Source: JAYZBC01 sp036339375 (GTDB taxonomy: Bacteria; Pseudomonadota; Alphaproteobacteria; MPNO01; UBA2964). Taken from it: a DNA stretch of 64,000 nt. The stretch is from the NCBI GenBank assembly GCA_036339375.1, contig JAYZBC010000071.1, positions 1 through 64,000 on the forward strand, read 5' to 3'. The notes under the pieces are model-generated. The model saw nothing but the letters and a program-made list of their open reading frames with translations. It did not search any database and was not told where the DNA came from. The translations under genes were made by a program, and so were the position numbers. Below are positions 1 to 9,047 of this stretch, piece by piece; positions within the stretch are counted from its first letter, which is position 1; every line of letters starts with the position of its first letter.

Positions 1-1
1 G

Positions 2-634
2 GGTGAAATGCGAACCGGCCTTACTGAACACGATCTAGCAGAGATTGTAGAGAGTTCTTACGTACCGTGGGGTGGAAAAACCGGCATCCATTTTTTTGGA
101 GTAACCGCAATGAAAAATCCTCATCTTTGCGTTCCTGCACAATTTACAAGTAACAAGGTGGTGAATGCTGGCGATATTGTGTTTACAGAGATCACCGCCT
201 CTTTTTGGGAACATGCAGGGCAGGTACTTCGAAGTTTTTCTGTGGAAGTTGAGCCCACATCCCTTTTCCGGGACCTACATTTAGCAGCTGAAGCGGCATT
301 TGATGAAATTTGTGCGGCTGCAAAACCGGGAAATTTTCCTGAAGATTTGGTTGAGGCAGGTAAAGTAATAGAAGATTCGGGGTTTACGATTTGCGATGAC
401 TTGGTTCATGGGTATGGAGGGGGCTATTTCCCGCCAATTCTGGGGCTCCCCAGTCGCCGTCAGGAGCCGACGCCGAACCTTGTTCTTGAAAAGGGGATGA
501 TGATGGTTGTTCAGCCAAACGTTATAACTAATGACAAGAAAGCAGGTGTTCAAACGGGTGAATGTATAGTTGTGACCGAAGGAGGAGGGGTTTCACTTCA
601 TCAGGCACCGCGGGGTTTTTTAAGAATTAATTAG
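2..634 (+). CDS. M24-family (creatinase/aminopeptidase P fold) protein, 5' end missing
   Basis: The frame is open to the left edge, so the N-terminus lies outside the window and the ATG at 8 is probably internal. The visible 208 residues are the C-terminal pita-bread domain of peptidase family M24 (Xaa-Pro dipeptidase, creatinase and relatives), judged from the GDIVFTEI segment, the His-Gly-Tyr-Gly-Gly segment near residue 134 and the GECIVVTEGGG ending. Counting from the ATG at 8, the five usual metal ligands (Asp, Asp, His, Glu, Glu) appear as Glu61, Gln72, His134, Gln169 and Glu185. A normal two-metal site is therefore unlikely, and a creatinase-like metal-independent reaction, or loss of catalysis, is possible. 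The hydantoinase block follows on the opposite strand. The fold is fairly sure; the substrate is unknown. Confidence 0.8.
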   Translation, partial: GEMRTGLTEHDLAEIVESSYVPWGGKTGIHFFGVTAMKNPHLCVPAQFTSNKVVNAGDIVFTEITASFWEHAGQVLRSFSVEVEPTSLFRDLHLAAEAAFDEICAAAKPGNFPEDLVEAGKVIEDSGFTICDDLVHGYGGGYFPPILGLPSRRQEPTPNLVLEKGMMMVVQPNVITNDKKAGVQTGECIVVTEGGGVSLHQAPRGFLRIN

Positions 635-714
635 AGGTCCTTTTTGTAAAATCAGTTTGTCGAGTAAATTTAGATTTAATTTTTTGTCAAGAGATACTGA
701 GCTTTTACCGCAGA

Positions 715-1353
715 TTAAATTACCTCGGCGACTTCGTTAAAATTAAATCTTGGTAATTTCTGTAATAAACCAGAAATATCTCCAAAGCCAATATTGCATA
801 GGAAGTTTGATTTGAAGGTTGTATTTGCAAAAAATTCCTTGTCTACAGCTTCGTTATCAAAACCTGACATTGCACCAGTGTCCAAGCCCATTGCGCGAGC
901 GCCCATAATAAAATAAGCGCCCTGCAAGGACCCATTGCGAAAAGCGACCTTTTCCGCAATTTTGGGATTATTTTTGAATGTTTCTGTCATGTCTTTATGC
1001 GGAAATAATCTTGGGAGGTGTTCCCAAAATGATAGGTCGTAAGCAATTATGGCGGTTATAGGTGCCGCTTCGGTTTTAGCGACATTGCCGGGGGCAAGGC
1101 ATGGTGTAAGCCGAGCCTTGGATCCTGCTGTTCTGCAAAAAATAAACCGGGCCGGCAGGCAATTCCCACTTGTTGGGCAATTTATTACCAGTTGATATAA
1201 CGTTTGAAGGTGTTCATCCGTCACAGGTTTTTCGGACCAGGCGTTGTGAGTTCTAGCTTCACGGAACAACAAATCCAGTGCATTTTCGTCAAGTTTATCA
1301 ATTCTTTGACGTAAAGCCTTGACCGATTTAATAGCTTCTAAAACGGGGTCCAT
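715..1353 (-). CDS. RutE-like nitroreductase-family reductase
   Basis: 212-residue FMN-dependent nitroreductase-fold protein close to RutE, the malonic semialdehyde reductase of the Rut pyrimidine pathway. Supporting segments are FREARTHNAW, PTSGNCLPAR, APITAIIAYD, AFRNGSLQGAYF and LDTGAMSGFD, all of which have direct counterparts in E. coli RutE. The ATG has a GGAA-type ribosome site in front. No other rut gene (rutA, rutB, rutC, rutD) is visible, so reduction of malonic semialdehyde to 3-hydroxypropionate is inferred from family only. It sits at the downstream end of the minus-strand hydantoinase/amidase block, 63 bp after the transporter gene, and may detoxify an aldehyde or enone product of that pathway. 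Confidence 0.85.
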   Translation of the reverse strand: MDPVLEAIKSVKALRQRIDKLDENALDLLFREARTHNAWSEKPVTDEHLQTLYQLVINCPTSGNCLPARFIFCRTAGSKARLTPCLAPGNVAKTEAAPITAIIAYDLSFWEHLPRLFPHKDMTETFKNNPKIAEKVAFRNGSLQGAYFIMGARAMGLDTGAMSGFDNEAVDKEFFANTTFKSNFLCNIGFGDISGLLQKLPRFNFNEVAEVI

Positions 1354-1416
1354 AATCGAATTTCCTTTTTGTATTGATCAACCTCAAAAAGCCTTTTCTA
1401 GCCTTTTAAGTCACAA

Positions 1417-2706
1417 TTACTCTACACTTTCTTGGTTTTCAATTCTTGGGACATAACGTCCGTAAACTGCTAATCCTAAACAAAGTAAAAACAAACCTCC
1501 ACCAACAACATAAAAACTTTCTTCACGTCCGTACGCATCAGATATAAAACCAATTAAAGGGGGAATAATGATTCCACTTATTCTATTCATAGTTTGACGA
1601 ATTCCAACAACAGACCCTTGTTGGTTACGTTTTACTGATATCGCTTGTACAGAAAATAATATTGGTTGTGAAATGCCTTGTGTAACGCCACGGGTAATTT
1701 GTGCAACTAATAACAACCCAAAAACACCCCAAGCCGTTGTACTTAATCCTCCAATCATTGGAGTCATTGTTATAATAACAATTGTTATTAAGGTTGTGAT
1801 GCTAAGAGTTTGAATGGGATCAAACCGTCGCATCGTTCGTCCAGCAAACCATGATGCAATTCCGGAAGTTAACTCTATGGCAGCGAATAGGAGACCAATT
1901 TTTGTTGCTGTTAATCCAGCACCTTCGGCGTAGGTTACGTAGACTGTTGTTTGTATGCCATAGCTAGAATTCCTAACTAGCATGGCAATGGCCGTAAAAG
2001 CCACTGCGGGAATAGCTAACAAGGCGAATGAGGCTCCGTAGTCAGAGAGGCGTGGGAGCAAGTCAGAGAGGCGAAATTTTTGTTCTGGATCTTCAGGCAA
2101 AGAGTCGTTCTGATCCCTGAAGTTATTTGCTATTTCCTTATTGGGTTCGGGCGCCCGCCACAAAGCTATGAATGCGGCTACCGCCCATAACATCCCAAAA
2201 CTGTATGCGAGCCAAGCACCTCCAACGTCAAACAATAATCCCGTGATTGGAGGAGCTACTGTTGTTCCAATTCGGGCAAAGGTGCTGAAACGACCAATAT
2301 ATTCCGCGTTACCATATGCAACTCGTGCAATTAAGGTCTGTGCACCGGACCATCCGAGGGAAATTGCAAACCCACTAATGGCTTGCAAAACCAGTAATGC
2401 GCCAAAGGTTGAAAGTAAAGGAAATAGGGGGGCACAAATTACAATTGCGCCTGTGAAAACTAAAGTAATTCTCCTTGTGCCAAAACGATCCATCAAAGTG
2501 CCGCCATGGATGGAAAGTAATAGAGATAGAATGGATCTTGCACCGACCAATGCACCAATTTTTCCATCCGACATACCAAGTGTAATCCCGGCATATATGG
2601 GTATGAGAAAAACAAAAACATCTATTAAGGCCATGCTGAAAATGCCAAAGGCATAAACAGACCTAAGTTGTTGTCGATCGGGTCCTTGTTGTTTTTCCTT
2701 GGTCAA
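1417..2706 (-). CDS. MFS transporter
   Basis: 429-residue major facilitator superfamily permease with about 12 hydrophobic segments and a central cytoplasmic loop near residues 190-215. The loop-2/3 signature is recognisable as GGTLMDRFGTRR. The start used is TTG at 2706, because no ATG occurs before the first membrane segment; it has no clear ribosome site. It lies between HyuB (154 bp upstream) and the RutE-like reductase (63 bp downstream) on the same strand. That suggests uptake of the compound handled by the hydantoinase/amidase genes, but nothing in the sequence gives the substrate or direction of transport. Confidence 0.85.
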   Translation of the reverse strand: MTKEKQQGPDRQQLRSVYAFGIFSMALIDVFVFLIPIYAGITLGMSDGKIGALVGARSILSLLLSIHGGTLMDRFGTRRITLVFTGAIVICAPLFPLLSTFGALLVLQAISGFAISLGWSGAQTLIARVAYGNAEYIGRFSTFARIGTTVAPPITGLLFDVGGAWLAYSFGMLWAVAAFIALWRAPEPNKEIANNFRDQNDSLPEDPEQKFRLSDLLPRLSDYGASFALLAIPAVAFTAIAMLVRNSSYGIQTTVYVTYAEGAGLTATKIGLLFAAIELTSGIASWFAGRTMRRFDPIQTLSITTLITIVIITMTPMIGGLSTTAWGVFGLLLVAQITRGVTQGISQPILFSVQAISVKRNQQGSVVGIRQTMNRISGIIIPPLIGFISDAYGREESFYVVGGGLFLLCLGLAVYGRYVPRIENQESVE

Positions 2707-2831
2707 AGGACAAAAGTCGTCATTGGTAGGAATTTTCTAAATGTATGGCTTTTTTTAGTCGAACAGCCATAATAAATACTTAGGTTCAAACTGCATTTTC
2801 TCCCATAATTTTATAATTCCGCCTTAAATCT

Positions 2832-2847
2832 TTTTTGTTAACAAAAA
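2832..2847. promoter_or_regulatory. 16-bp perfect palindrome between hyuB and the MFS gene
   Basis: TTTTTGTTAACAAAAA is perfectly self-complementary and sits 13 bp beyond the hyuB stop codon. It could be an operator or part of an AT-only stem; there is no GC-rich terminator stem. Function is unproven. Confidence 0.25.
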
Positions 2848-2860
2848 GTGTTGGTTAATA

Positions 2861-4528
2861 TTATTCGGGTTTCCAACCATAGTGTCGTTGTGCAGCTTCC
2901 TTTGTCACAAAACCTTCCGCTATATCTTTTGATAATAGATTGGGATCCCGTTTTTTGGGGTCCCCATAACCTCCTCCCCCTGGTCCATTGACACGAAAAA
3001 CTGTTCCTTCGGGTAGGTTCATACGGGCCGAAGATGGCATTACTTTTTCGTTTGGTGTATCAGGATTAATAACAAAACGGCTACGTCCTCCTGGCATGCC
3101 ACCTCGCAGTCCTGAAGGTGGTTCAACAGCGCGGTCTGCCCGATAAACAATTTCCGCCGGTTCTAGCATTTCGTATTCCCGAACGAAGTTTAATCCACCG
3201 CGAAAGGTACCAGGACCCCCTGAATCCGTATTGAGTGCAAATTTGCGAATGCGACAAGGAAATTCTGTTTCTATTATTTCTACAGGGGAAGCAAACAGGT
3301 TAGCCAACATTACGCTTGCCCCTGAGGCTCCATCCGTTCCCTCACCGCCCCCATATGCAGACCCAAATATTTCATATTGATTTCCTCGTTTCGGCTTCGT
3401 ATTGCCCTGCCAAGCAACAATTATGGATCCCCCACTTCCACCTGAATGGGCAATTGCACGACCAGGAATTAAACTATCCATTGCAGCTATTATGACGTCA
3501 CAAAGTTTTAAACAGCTTTTCATATAGCTGGAACAAGGTCTTGGTGCCTTAGCACTTACGACGCTCCGATCAGCGAACTTTAAAGTGATAAGTTCTCGTA
3601 TACTGTCACTATATCGAAGATTGGAATCTACTAGCCCAATTAAACAATAGTAAACACAGGCTTCCACCATGGCGATTCGTAAATTAACAGGGCCACGCGT
3701 TTCGGGGTCACAACCGGTGAAATCAAAATTCAATTTACCATTTTTATTTATAACTTTGACATGGAGCTTGATCTTTTGACTTTCATCAACACCGTCGTGG
3801 TCTAAGAACCCTGTTGCCTCCGAAGTGCCGTCGGGGATGCCTTTAAGAGCAGAACTAAATTCTTCTCCAGAGGCTGTTATCATGGCCTCCATTGCTTCTA
3901 ATACAATTTCCGGTCCAAATTGGCGGCACATTTCTTTTATGTGTTTTCCGCCAATTCTCGTGACCCCAATTTGACCAGAAATATCGCCTAAAACCACATA
4001 GGGCGCCCGTGTATTTGCAGAAATTAACCGAAAAATATCCTCCACAGGTTTACCTGCAGAATGAATTCGTATTGGAGGAAGCATCATCCCTTCATGATAT
4101 AATTCGGTTGCCGAACCATAAGTACTTCCCGGAACTGTTCCCCCTACATCTGCTTTATGGGCAATGGTTGCCACGAAAGCGACCAATTTTTTTTCATAGA
4201 AGATAGGGGCTATGAACCCCATATCCGATGCGTGCGGCATGTTCCCGTCGTAGGGATGATTGGTGACAAAAACATCGCCGTCGACGAGGTCTTCTTCGCC
4301 ATAGATTTCCTTTACTTTATTGACCAAATGATAATAAACAGGCGAATGAAAAAACATCCAGGGGGAAACTAATAGACGACCATCAGGCGCCACAATTACA
4401 CAACTAAAATCGCGACTTTCTCGGACAATTGTTGAATATCCTGAACGATAAAAATGATAATCCATTTCCTGCATGACGCTCGCAATCCTGTTTCGTAAAA
4501 GTTCAACGGTGATGGGATCTACCGACAT
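2861..4528 (-). CDS. hyuB: Hydantoinase B / oxoprolinase B-type subunit
   Basis: 555-residue member of the hydantoinase B family (N-methylhydantoinase HyuB, 5-oxoprolinase C-terminal half, acetone carboxylase alpha relatives). Recognised by the N-terminal DPITVELLRNRI start, the HPYDGNMPHASD and FTGCDPETRGPVN blocks, the GGGEGTDGASGAS segment and the NGPGGGGYGDP ending. With HyuA it forms an enzyme that uses ATP to open a cyclic amide. The ATG lies 2 bp after the hyuA stop, so the two are translationally coupled, with a GGAAAC ribosome site inside the end of hyuA. The real ring substrate (hydantoin, N-methylhydantoin, 5-oxoproline or other) cannot be read from sequence. Confidence 0.9.
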   Translation of the reverse strand: MSVDPITVELLRNRIASVMQEMDYHFYRSGYSTIVRESRDFSCVIVAPDGRLLVSPWMFFHSPVYYHLVNKVKEIYGEEDLVDGDVFVTNHPYDGNMPHASDMGFIAPIFYEKKLVAFVATIAHKADVGGTVPGSTYGSATELYHEGMMLPPIRIHSAGKPVEDIFRLISANTRAPYVVLGDISGQIGVTRIGGKHIKEMCRQFGPEIVLEAMEAMITASGEEFSSALKGIPDGTSEATGFLDHDGVDESQKIKLHVKVINKNGKLNFDFTGCDPETRGPVNLRIAMVEACVYYCLIGLVDSNLRYSDSIRELITLKFADRSVVSAKAPRPCSSYMKSCLKLCDVIIAAMDSLIPGRAIAHSGGSGGSIIVAWQGNTKPKRGNQYEIFGSAYGGGEGTDGASGASVMLANLFASPVEIIETEFPCRIRKFALNTDSGGPGTFRGGLNFVREYEMLEPAEIVYRADRAVEPPSGLRGGMPGGRSRFVINPDTPNEKVMPSSARMNLPEGTVFRVNGPGGGGYGDPKKRDPNLLSKDIAEGFVTKEAAQRHYGWKPE

Positions 4529-4530
4529 TT

Positions 4531-6600
4531 TTAAGTTTCCTTTTCTGCGATAATGTTGGCAAATTTATCAAGTTTTGCACGCCAGTTGGGGGGCAATACA
4601 GTCGTGGAGTCAAATTGTTCAATAATTGCAGGACCCTCTATAAAATCGGTTGTTAAAGACTCACGGGCGTAAACAGGTGTTTCTAAAAACTCTTTTCCAT
4701 CATATGAAACACTCCGTTTATCAATGGGTGTGGCTGTCCCAGTTGGTAATTGTTTTGCATTTAAATTAAATTTTGGTACAGGTACTCGGACACGAAGCCG
4801 ATAACTTACCACTTCTATTTCTTGGTCATGGGCAGAATGGCCATGCAACCGGTGGTGGAGATCATGGAATCTTTTTTGTAATTCAATGAGCCCCGACTTT
4901 TCTATTGGCTCGGTTTTTTGGCCTGATAAAGGTGTCCTAATTTCGTATCCTTGTCCTGCGTAACGCAAATCAAGTTCCCTTATAAAGTGATAAATTTCCC
5001 CTTTAAGTCCCTCTAGTTTTAAATCCTTCTTAGCATTTTCTTCCAGTTCGGAAAAAATACTTTCAGCATGGTTGGGCGTAAGTAGGCGAACCTCGCAAAT
5101 TTCTGAACGGATGTAGTCGTGAACAATATCCGAGCACAATAAACCGAGAGCAGAGAAAGCCCCCGGATTAGGTGGAACTAAAATTCTCTGTATTCCTATT
5201 TCATCAGCAACCATAGCTGCATGGACAGGACCCGCGCCACCGAATGGGACCAAAGTGAATTCAGTTAGATCAATGACCTTTTTTGCCGCTTGCACACGAA
5301 TTTCGTCGGCCATCCGGGCATTGATGAGGCGAAGAACTCCGGCTGCTGCCAATTCCACGGACATTCCCAAAGGTTCTGCAATGTTTTTTTCAAATGAAAT
5401 TTTGGCAGCATTTCGATCAAGAATGGTTTTACCCCCGAGCAAATGTAGAGGGTTAAGAAAACCACAAACTAAATCGGCATCAGTAACGGTAGGTTGATTT
5501 CCCCCCTTACCATAACACACAGGGCCTGGCTCGGCTCCCGCACTTTCCGGCCCTACTCTTATAAATTTTGCCGCTGTTAGTCGGGCAATCGTGCCGCCTC
5601 CTGCTGAAATTGTACTTATATCCAATGCCGGGAGGTCCAGCCTCCTTCCAGCGATCATCCCTTCGGTTACTTCTAAAGGTTTTGAGTTTTGGATGAACGC
5701 GATGTCACAACTCGTGCCTCCCATATCCATAGTAACAATGCTGGACCAACCTTGTTTTTCACCAATTATATATCCTGTCGCTTGAACTCCAGCTGCAGGT
5801 CCTGATAGGAGTGTATGAACTGTTTTCCCATTGCTAGCGGCACCGATAAGAGGCATGACTCCTCCATTTGATTGCATTAAAAATCGCTGCAATGTTGTTA
5901 GGGTGGCGGTATCCAAACCTTTATTCAAATTGTCGCAGTAGCTATTAAGAATTGGTTCCAAATAGGCATTCAGCATCGTAGTAGACATGCGGGGCCATTC
6001 GCGAATTCGGGGCAATACTTCAGATGACAATGAAACGAGAGCCCCCTGCACTTCAGAACGAATAATTTCTGCCGTTCGTTTTTCATGGGTTGGGTTCATG
6101 TATGAGAAAACATAACAAATAGCGTAAGAGACTACACCTTCATCATGTAAATCTTGGGCAGCCTGTCTAACGGCATCTTCGTCCAGTGGTGTAATTTCCT
6201 CACCGGCGTAGTTAATTCGCCCATTGATTTCCTTTGTCAGCTTTTGCGACACTAAATTAACCGGGCGCTGAAATTTTAGTTCAAACTGGTTACTCTCCCG
6301 AGCTTGGCTTTGAACTTCTTGAATTGCCCGGAAACCCTCAGTAATTAATAACCCGATTTTGGCGCCTTTCATTTCCAAAAGTGCATTCGTTGTAACGGTG
6401 GTGCCGTGACTAAAAAATTCTATAGCATTCGGGGAAATATCTCGGGCAAGTAGTCTTTTGAGACCATTTAAGACCGCCTTCGAAGGTTTATCTGGGGTAC
6501 TTTGGATTTTTTCAATCAAAAGCGTTCCTTTAGAAGGTTCTGCCAAAACCAGATCAGTATGGGTTCCTCCCACATCGACACCGAGACGAAAATTGGCCAT
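4531..6600 (-). CDS. hyuA: Hydantoinase A / oxoprolinase A-type subunit
   Basis: 689-residue hydantoinase A family protein of normal length. The N-terminal GVDVGGTHTDLVL is the phosphate-binding loop of the actin/acetate-kinase-like ATPase fold; GTTVTTNALLE, LSGPAAGVQATGY and TMDMGGTSCDIAF are family blocks; AGGGTIA and FGGAGPVHA complete the nucleotide-binding core. In this family subunit A activates the amide by ATP-dependent phosphorylation and works with HyuB. It is 19 bp downstream of the amidase gene and overlaps the ribosome site of hyuB, so amidase-hyuA-hyuB look like one operon. No substrate-specific residues can be assigned. Confidence 0.9.
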   Translation of the reverse strand: MANFRLGVDVGGTHTDLVLAEPSKGTLLIEKIQSTPDKPSKAVLNGLKRLLARDISPNAIEFFSHGTTVTTNALLEMKGAKIGLLITEGFRAIQEVQSQARESNQFELKFQRPVNLVSQKLTKEINGRINYAGEEITPLDEDAVRQAAQDLHDEGVVSYAICYVFSYMNPTHEKRTAEIIRSEVQGALVSLSSEVLPRIREWPRMSTTMLNAYLEPILNSYCDNLNKGLDTATLTTLQRFLMQSNGGVMPLIGAASNGKTVHTLLSGPAAGVQATGYIIGEKQGWSSIVTMDMGGTSCDIAFIQNSKPLEVTEGMIAGRRLDLPALDISTISAGGGTIARLTAAKFIRVGPESAGAEPGPVCYGKGGNQPTVTDADLVCGFLNPLHLLGGKTILDRNAAKISFEKNIAEPLGMSVELAAAGVLRLINARMADEIRVQAAKKVIDLTEFTLVPFGGAGPVHAAMVADEIGIQRILVPPNPGAFSALGLLCSDIVHDYIRSEICEVRLLTPNHAESIFSELEENAKKDLKLEGLKGEIYHFIRELDLRYAGQGYEIRTPLSGQKTEPIEKSGLIELQKRFHDLHHRLHGHSAHDQEIEVVSYRLRVRVPVPKFNLNAKQLPTGTATPIDKRSVSYDGKEFLETPVYARESLTTDFIEGPAIIEQFDSTTVLPPNWRAKLDKFANIIAEKET

Positions 6601-6619
6601 GTAAATAGCTTACCGTTCC

Positions 6620-7999
6620 TTATTTAAGTATTTCAGCTGCAATCCAAGAACCTGATGCTGTTAACGCTTCATCTCTATGGGTGCGGCCTTGCAACTGAAC
6701 TCCCAGAGGAACATCGTCCACACAAAGGAGCGGTAATGAAATAGCTGGCATTCCAATTATGGATGAAGCTTCGTTGTAAATTGCGCTGCCCTGATCCAAC
6801 CCGATTGGAGCTGGTCCTGGCGAAGAAAGAGTGATTAATCCATCGCACCTTCGGGTCAGTTCATCATGCAAAGTGCGCCAATGTGCCCGGCGTACGAGTG
6901 CCGCACGATACTCGGCCTGTGTTAACCCAGCACCTTCTTGGATTCCTGCTTTTAGGCGTGGGGGGATTTTTTCAGAATCATAATCAAGGTATTGATACAT
7001 CGGCCAACGCATTTCAAAACGATATAATTGTCGCCAAAGTTCCGGAGATTTTTTGGTTTCTGTTTCGTAAGCTTCAATAATAGGGTCATCTTTCCGCGTA
7101 TAAATTTCGACACCTGCGGCGCCTAAAGTGGTAATGCAGGTGTCGAAGGCTGCTTTGCTCGTATCGTCAGTTTGATCCCAACCCGCAGTTTCTAATTTTA
7201 CGAGGCGTTTTGGTTTACTGGGTTCTGGTGGGGTTGCTTTACCATAAAGTCCAGGATGTCCCGGATCACCACCCGCATTTGCAGAAATGTACCGAGCCAA
7301 AACCCACATATCCTCTATTGAACCTGCTAAAATGCCTAAATGATCCATAGTTTCGGCTGCAGAAAAACCCCCTTGTCGATTTAGGGCCCCATAGGTAGCT
7401 TTGAGGCCAAAATTCCCGCAAAAACTGGCCGGACGAATGGTTGAACCCCGAGCGTGTGTTCCTAACCCCCCAGGAATCATTCCCGCTCCAACAGCAGCGC
7501 AGGTTCCACTAGAAGAGCCTCCAGGTGTACGGCGTAAATCGTAAGGGTTTCGTGTCATTGAAGGATCACCACCGCCCAAAGTTACGGTAACTGTCTTACC
7601 CATTAGGACAGCACCACCCTTTCTAAGATAATATACTGAAGCTGCATCTCTTATGGGTTGATTGCCGTGGAACAACTCGCAGTTATATTCAGTGGGCATA
7701 TCAGCGGTTTCAATTAAGTCCTTAATGCCGATAGGCATGCCGTCAATTATTGAAAGCGGTTTTTTATTTGCGTAACGTTTGGTTGCAGCATCCGCCATTT
7801 CACGTGCTCTGTTTGTGTTATCAAAGGCCCAAGCCTTGACTTCAGCATTACATTCTTTAATGACCTGGAGACAGCGTTCAAAATATTTCCTCGGGGTATC
7901 TTCACCTGATAAAAATTTTTTTCTCTGAGTGTAGAAACTCAAAAGTTTGTTGTCTTTAGGGTTATAGAGCCCCACTCCGGAGGCGGGTTCAGACGACAT
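6620..7999 (-). CDS. Amidase signature family amidase
   Basis: 459-residue amidase signature enzyme. The catalytic Lys-cisSer-Ser triad is visible as Lys93 (GIKDL), Ser162 in the GGSSSG loop and nucleophile Ser186 in RGSTIRPAS; the 24-residue distance between the two serines matches the family. These enzymes hydrolyse amides or carbamoyl compounds to acid plus ammonia. First gene of the minus-strand unit amidase-hyuA-hyuB, with a divergent SDR gene about 170 bp upstream. By analogy with N-carbamoyl amino acid hydrolysis after hydantoin opening, it could process the product of HyuAB, but GatA-like or allophanate-hydrolase-like roles cannot be excluded. Confidence 0.88.
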   Translation of the reverse strand: MSSEPASGVGLYNPKDNKLLSFYTQRKKFLSGEDTPRKYFERCLQVIKECNAEVKAWAFDNTNRAREMADAATKRYANKKPLSIIDGMPIGIKDLIETADMPTEYNCELFHGNQPIRDAASVYYLRKGGAVLMGKTVTVTLGGGDPSMTRNPYDLRRTPGGSSSGTCAAVGAGMIPGGLGTHARGSTIRPASFCGNFGLKATYGALNRQGGFSAAETMDHLGILAGSIEDMWVLARYISANAGGDPGHPGLYGKATPPEPSKPKRLVKLETAGWDQTDDTSKAAFDTCITTLGAAGVEIYTRKDDPIIEAYETETKKSPELWRQLYRFEMRWPMYQYLDYDSEKIPPRLKAGIQEGAGLTQAEYRAALVRRAHWRTLHDELTRRCDGLITLSSPGPAPIGLDQGSAIYNEASSIIGMPAISLPLLCVDDVPLGVQLQGRTHRDEALTASGSWIAAEILK

Positions 8000-8169
8000 T
8001 ACTCACTCCTTGTTACTTTTTAGCTTGATGACCTGAATATTTCTTCAAAACATTCTAATATAGTATTTTTCAGGATCTTGGGATAGAGAACAGGTGGTCG
8101 TAATTGGAATTTCCCCATTTGAGGGTTGAAAAATTTATTTATCCACATCCGTAAATTTAGGAGTCAGAT

Positions 8170-8931
8170 ATGACGGTTTCACTTAATGGAAAAACAGCTT
8201 TAATAACAGGCTCAGGTGGCGGGATGGGCCGCAGTCATGCAGTGTTAATGGCTGAAAGGGGCGCTGATATTATAGTTCATGATATAAAGGCAGACGGGGC
8301 AGAAGAAACTGCCCAACTGGTCCGCTCAAATGGCCAAAAAGCAACCGTAATTCTGGCTGATGTGAGGAATGTACCGGAATTTACCGACAAAATAGCAAAT
8401 GCGGAAGCGAATCACGGTAAAATCGATATCTTGGTTAACAATGCTGGTGTTAGTGGCAAACATCGTATGATTGAAGAAATCGATGAAGAAATTTTTGATG
8501 AAATGTTTGGCATACAGGTACGAGGTTCGTTTTTTGCTACTAAGACTGTTGTCGCTGGTATGAAAAAGAGGAAAATGGGCAAAATAATAACAATCTCGTC
8601 AATTTATGCCATGGGTGGAAGCGACTTTGCCTGTCATTACAGTGCGGCAAAGGCCGCCCTTTCTGGTTTCACTAAAAGTTGGGCGCGAGAGTTAGCGCCT
8701 TATAAAATTCAGGTCAACGCTGTTGCCCCTGGATTTGTCCTGACGGATATGACGCGGGGTAGTAACACACCGGAAATGATCAAAGAAAGAGGTGCAGGAA
8801 TGCCATTGGGTCGCCTGACGGAGCCCGTAGATATTTCTTATGCGGTAGCCTGGCTTGCTTCTGAGGAAACAGAGATGGTTACAGGCCAGGTGATTAGCCC
8901 CAACTCAGGTGAGGTAATTGTAGGCTATTAA
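8170..8931 (+). CDS. SDR-family NAD(P)-dependent oxidoreductase
   Basis: 253-residue classical short-chain dehydrogenase of standard length. The cofactor loop is TGSGGGMG (residues 14-21), NNAG is at 90-93, and the catalytic residues are Ser143/Ser144, Tyr157 and Lys161. Asp38 after the second beta strand (IIVHD) suggests NAD rather than NADP, by the usual rule. The ATG follows TAGGAGTCAGAT, a good ribosome site. It is divergent from the amidase gene and points toward the oxalyl-CoA cluster. FabG-type acyl reductases are alike in sequence, but an isolated gene in a catabolic region suggests a substrate dehydrogenase. Substrate unknown. Confidence 0.87.
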   Translation: MTVSLNGKTALITGSGGGMGRSHAVLMAERGADIIVHDIKADGAEETAQLVRSNGQKATVILADVRNVPEFTDKIANAEANHGKIDILVNNAGVSGKHRMIEEIDEEIFDEMFGIQVRGSFFATKTVVAGMKKRKMGKIITISSIYAMGGSDFACHYSAAKAALSGFTKSWARELAPYKIQVNAVAPGFVLTDMTRGSNTPEMIKERGAGMPLGRLTEPVDISYAVAWLASEETEMVTGQVISPNSGEVIVGY

Positions 8932-9047
8932 ATTAGCGATGTGAATTTTAGGAATAGCTGATAAGTGACGCCTTGGGATCGTAGATTTTGCCATACGCTA
9001 AAACCAAATGATCCAATTTGATGCTAAATAACGAATATTAAAAAAGA

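Noticed and set aside
2141..2656. A 171-codon open frame on the plus strand
   Set aside because: It lies wholly opposite the MFS gene, has biased composition (many Pro, Lys, Ile) and no family-like motif.
2744..2771. TATGGCT/AGCCATA hairpin between hyuB and the MFS gene
   Set aside because: A 14-nt loop and no T-run on the transcribed strand, so a terminator is not supported.
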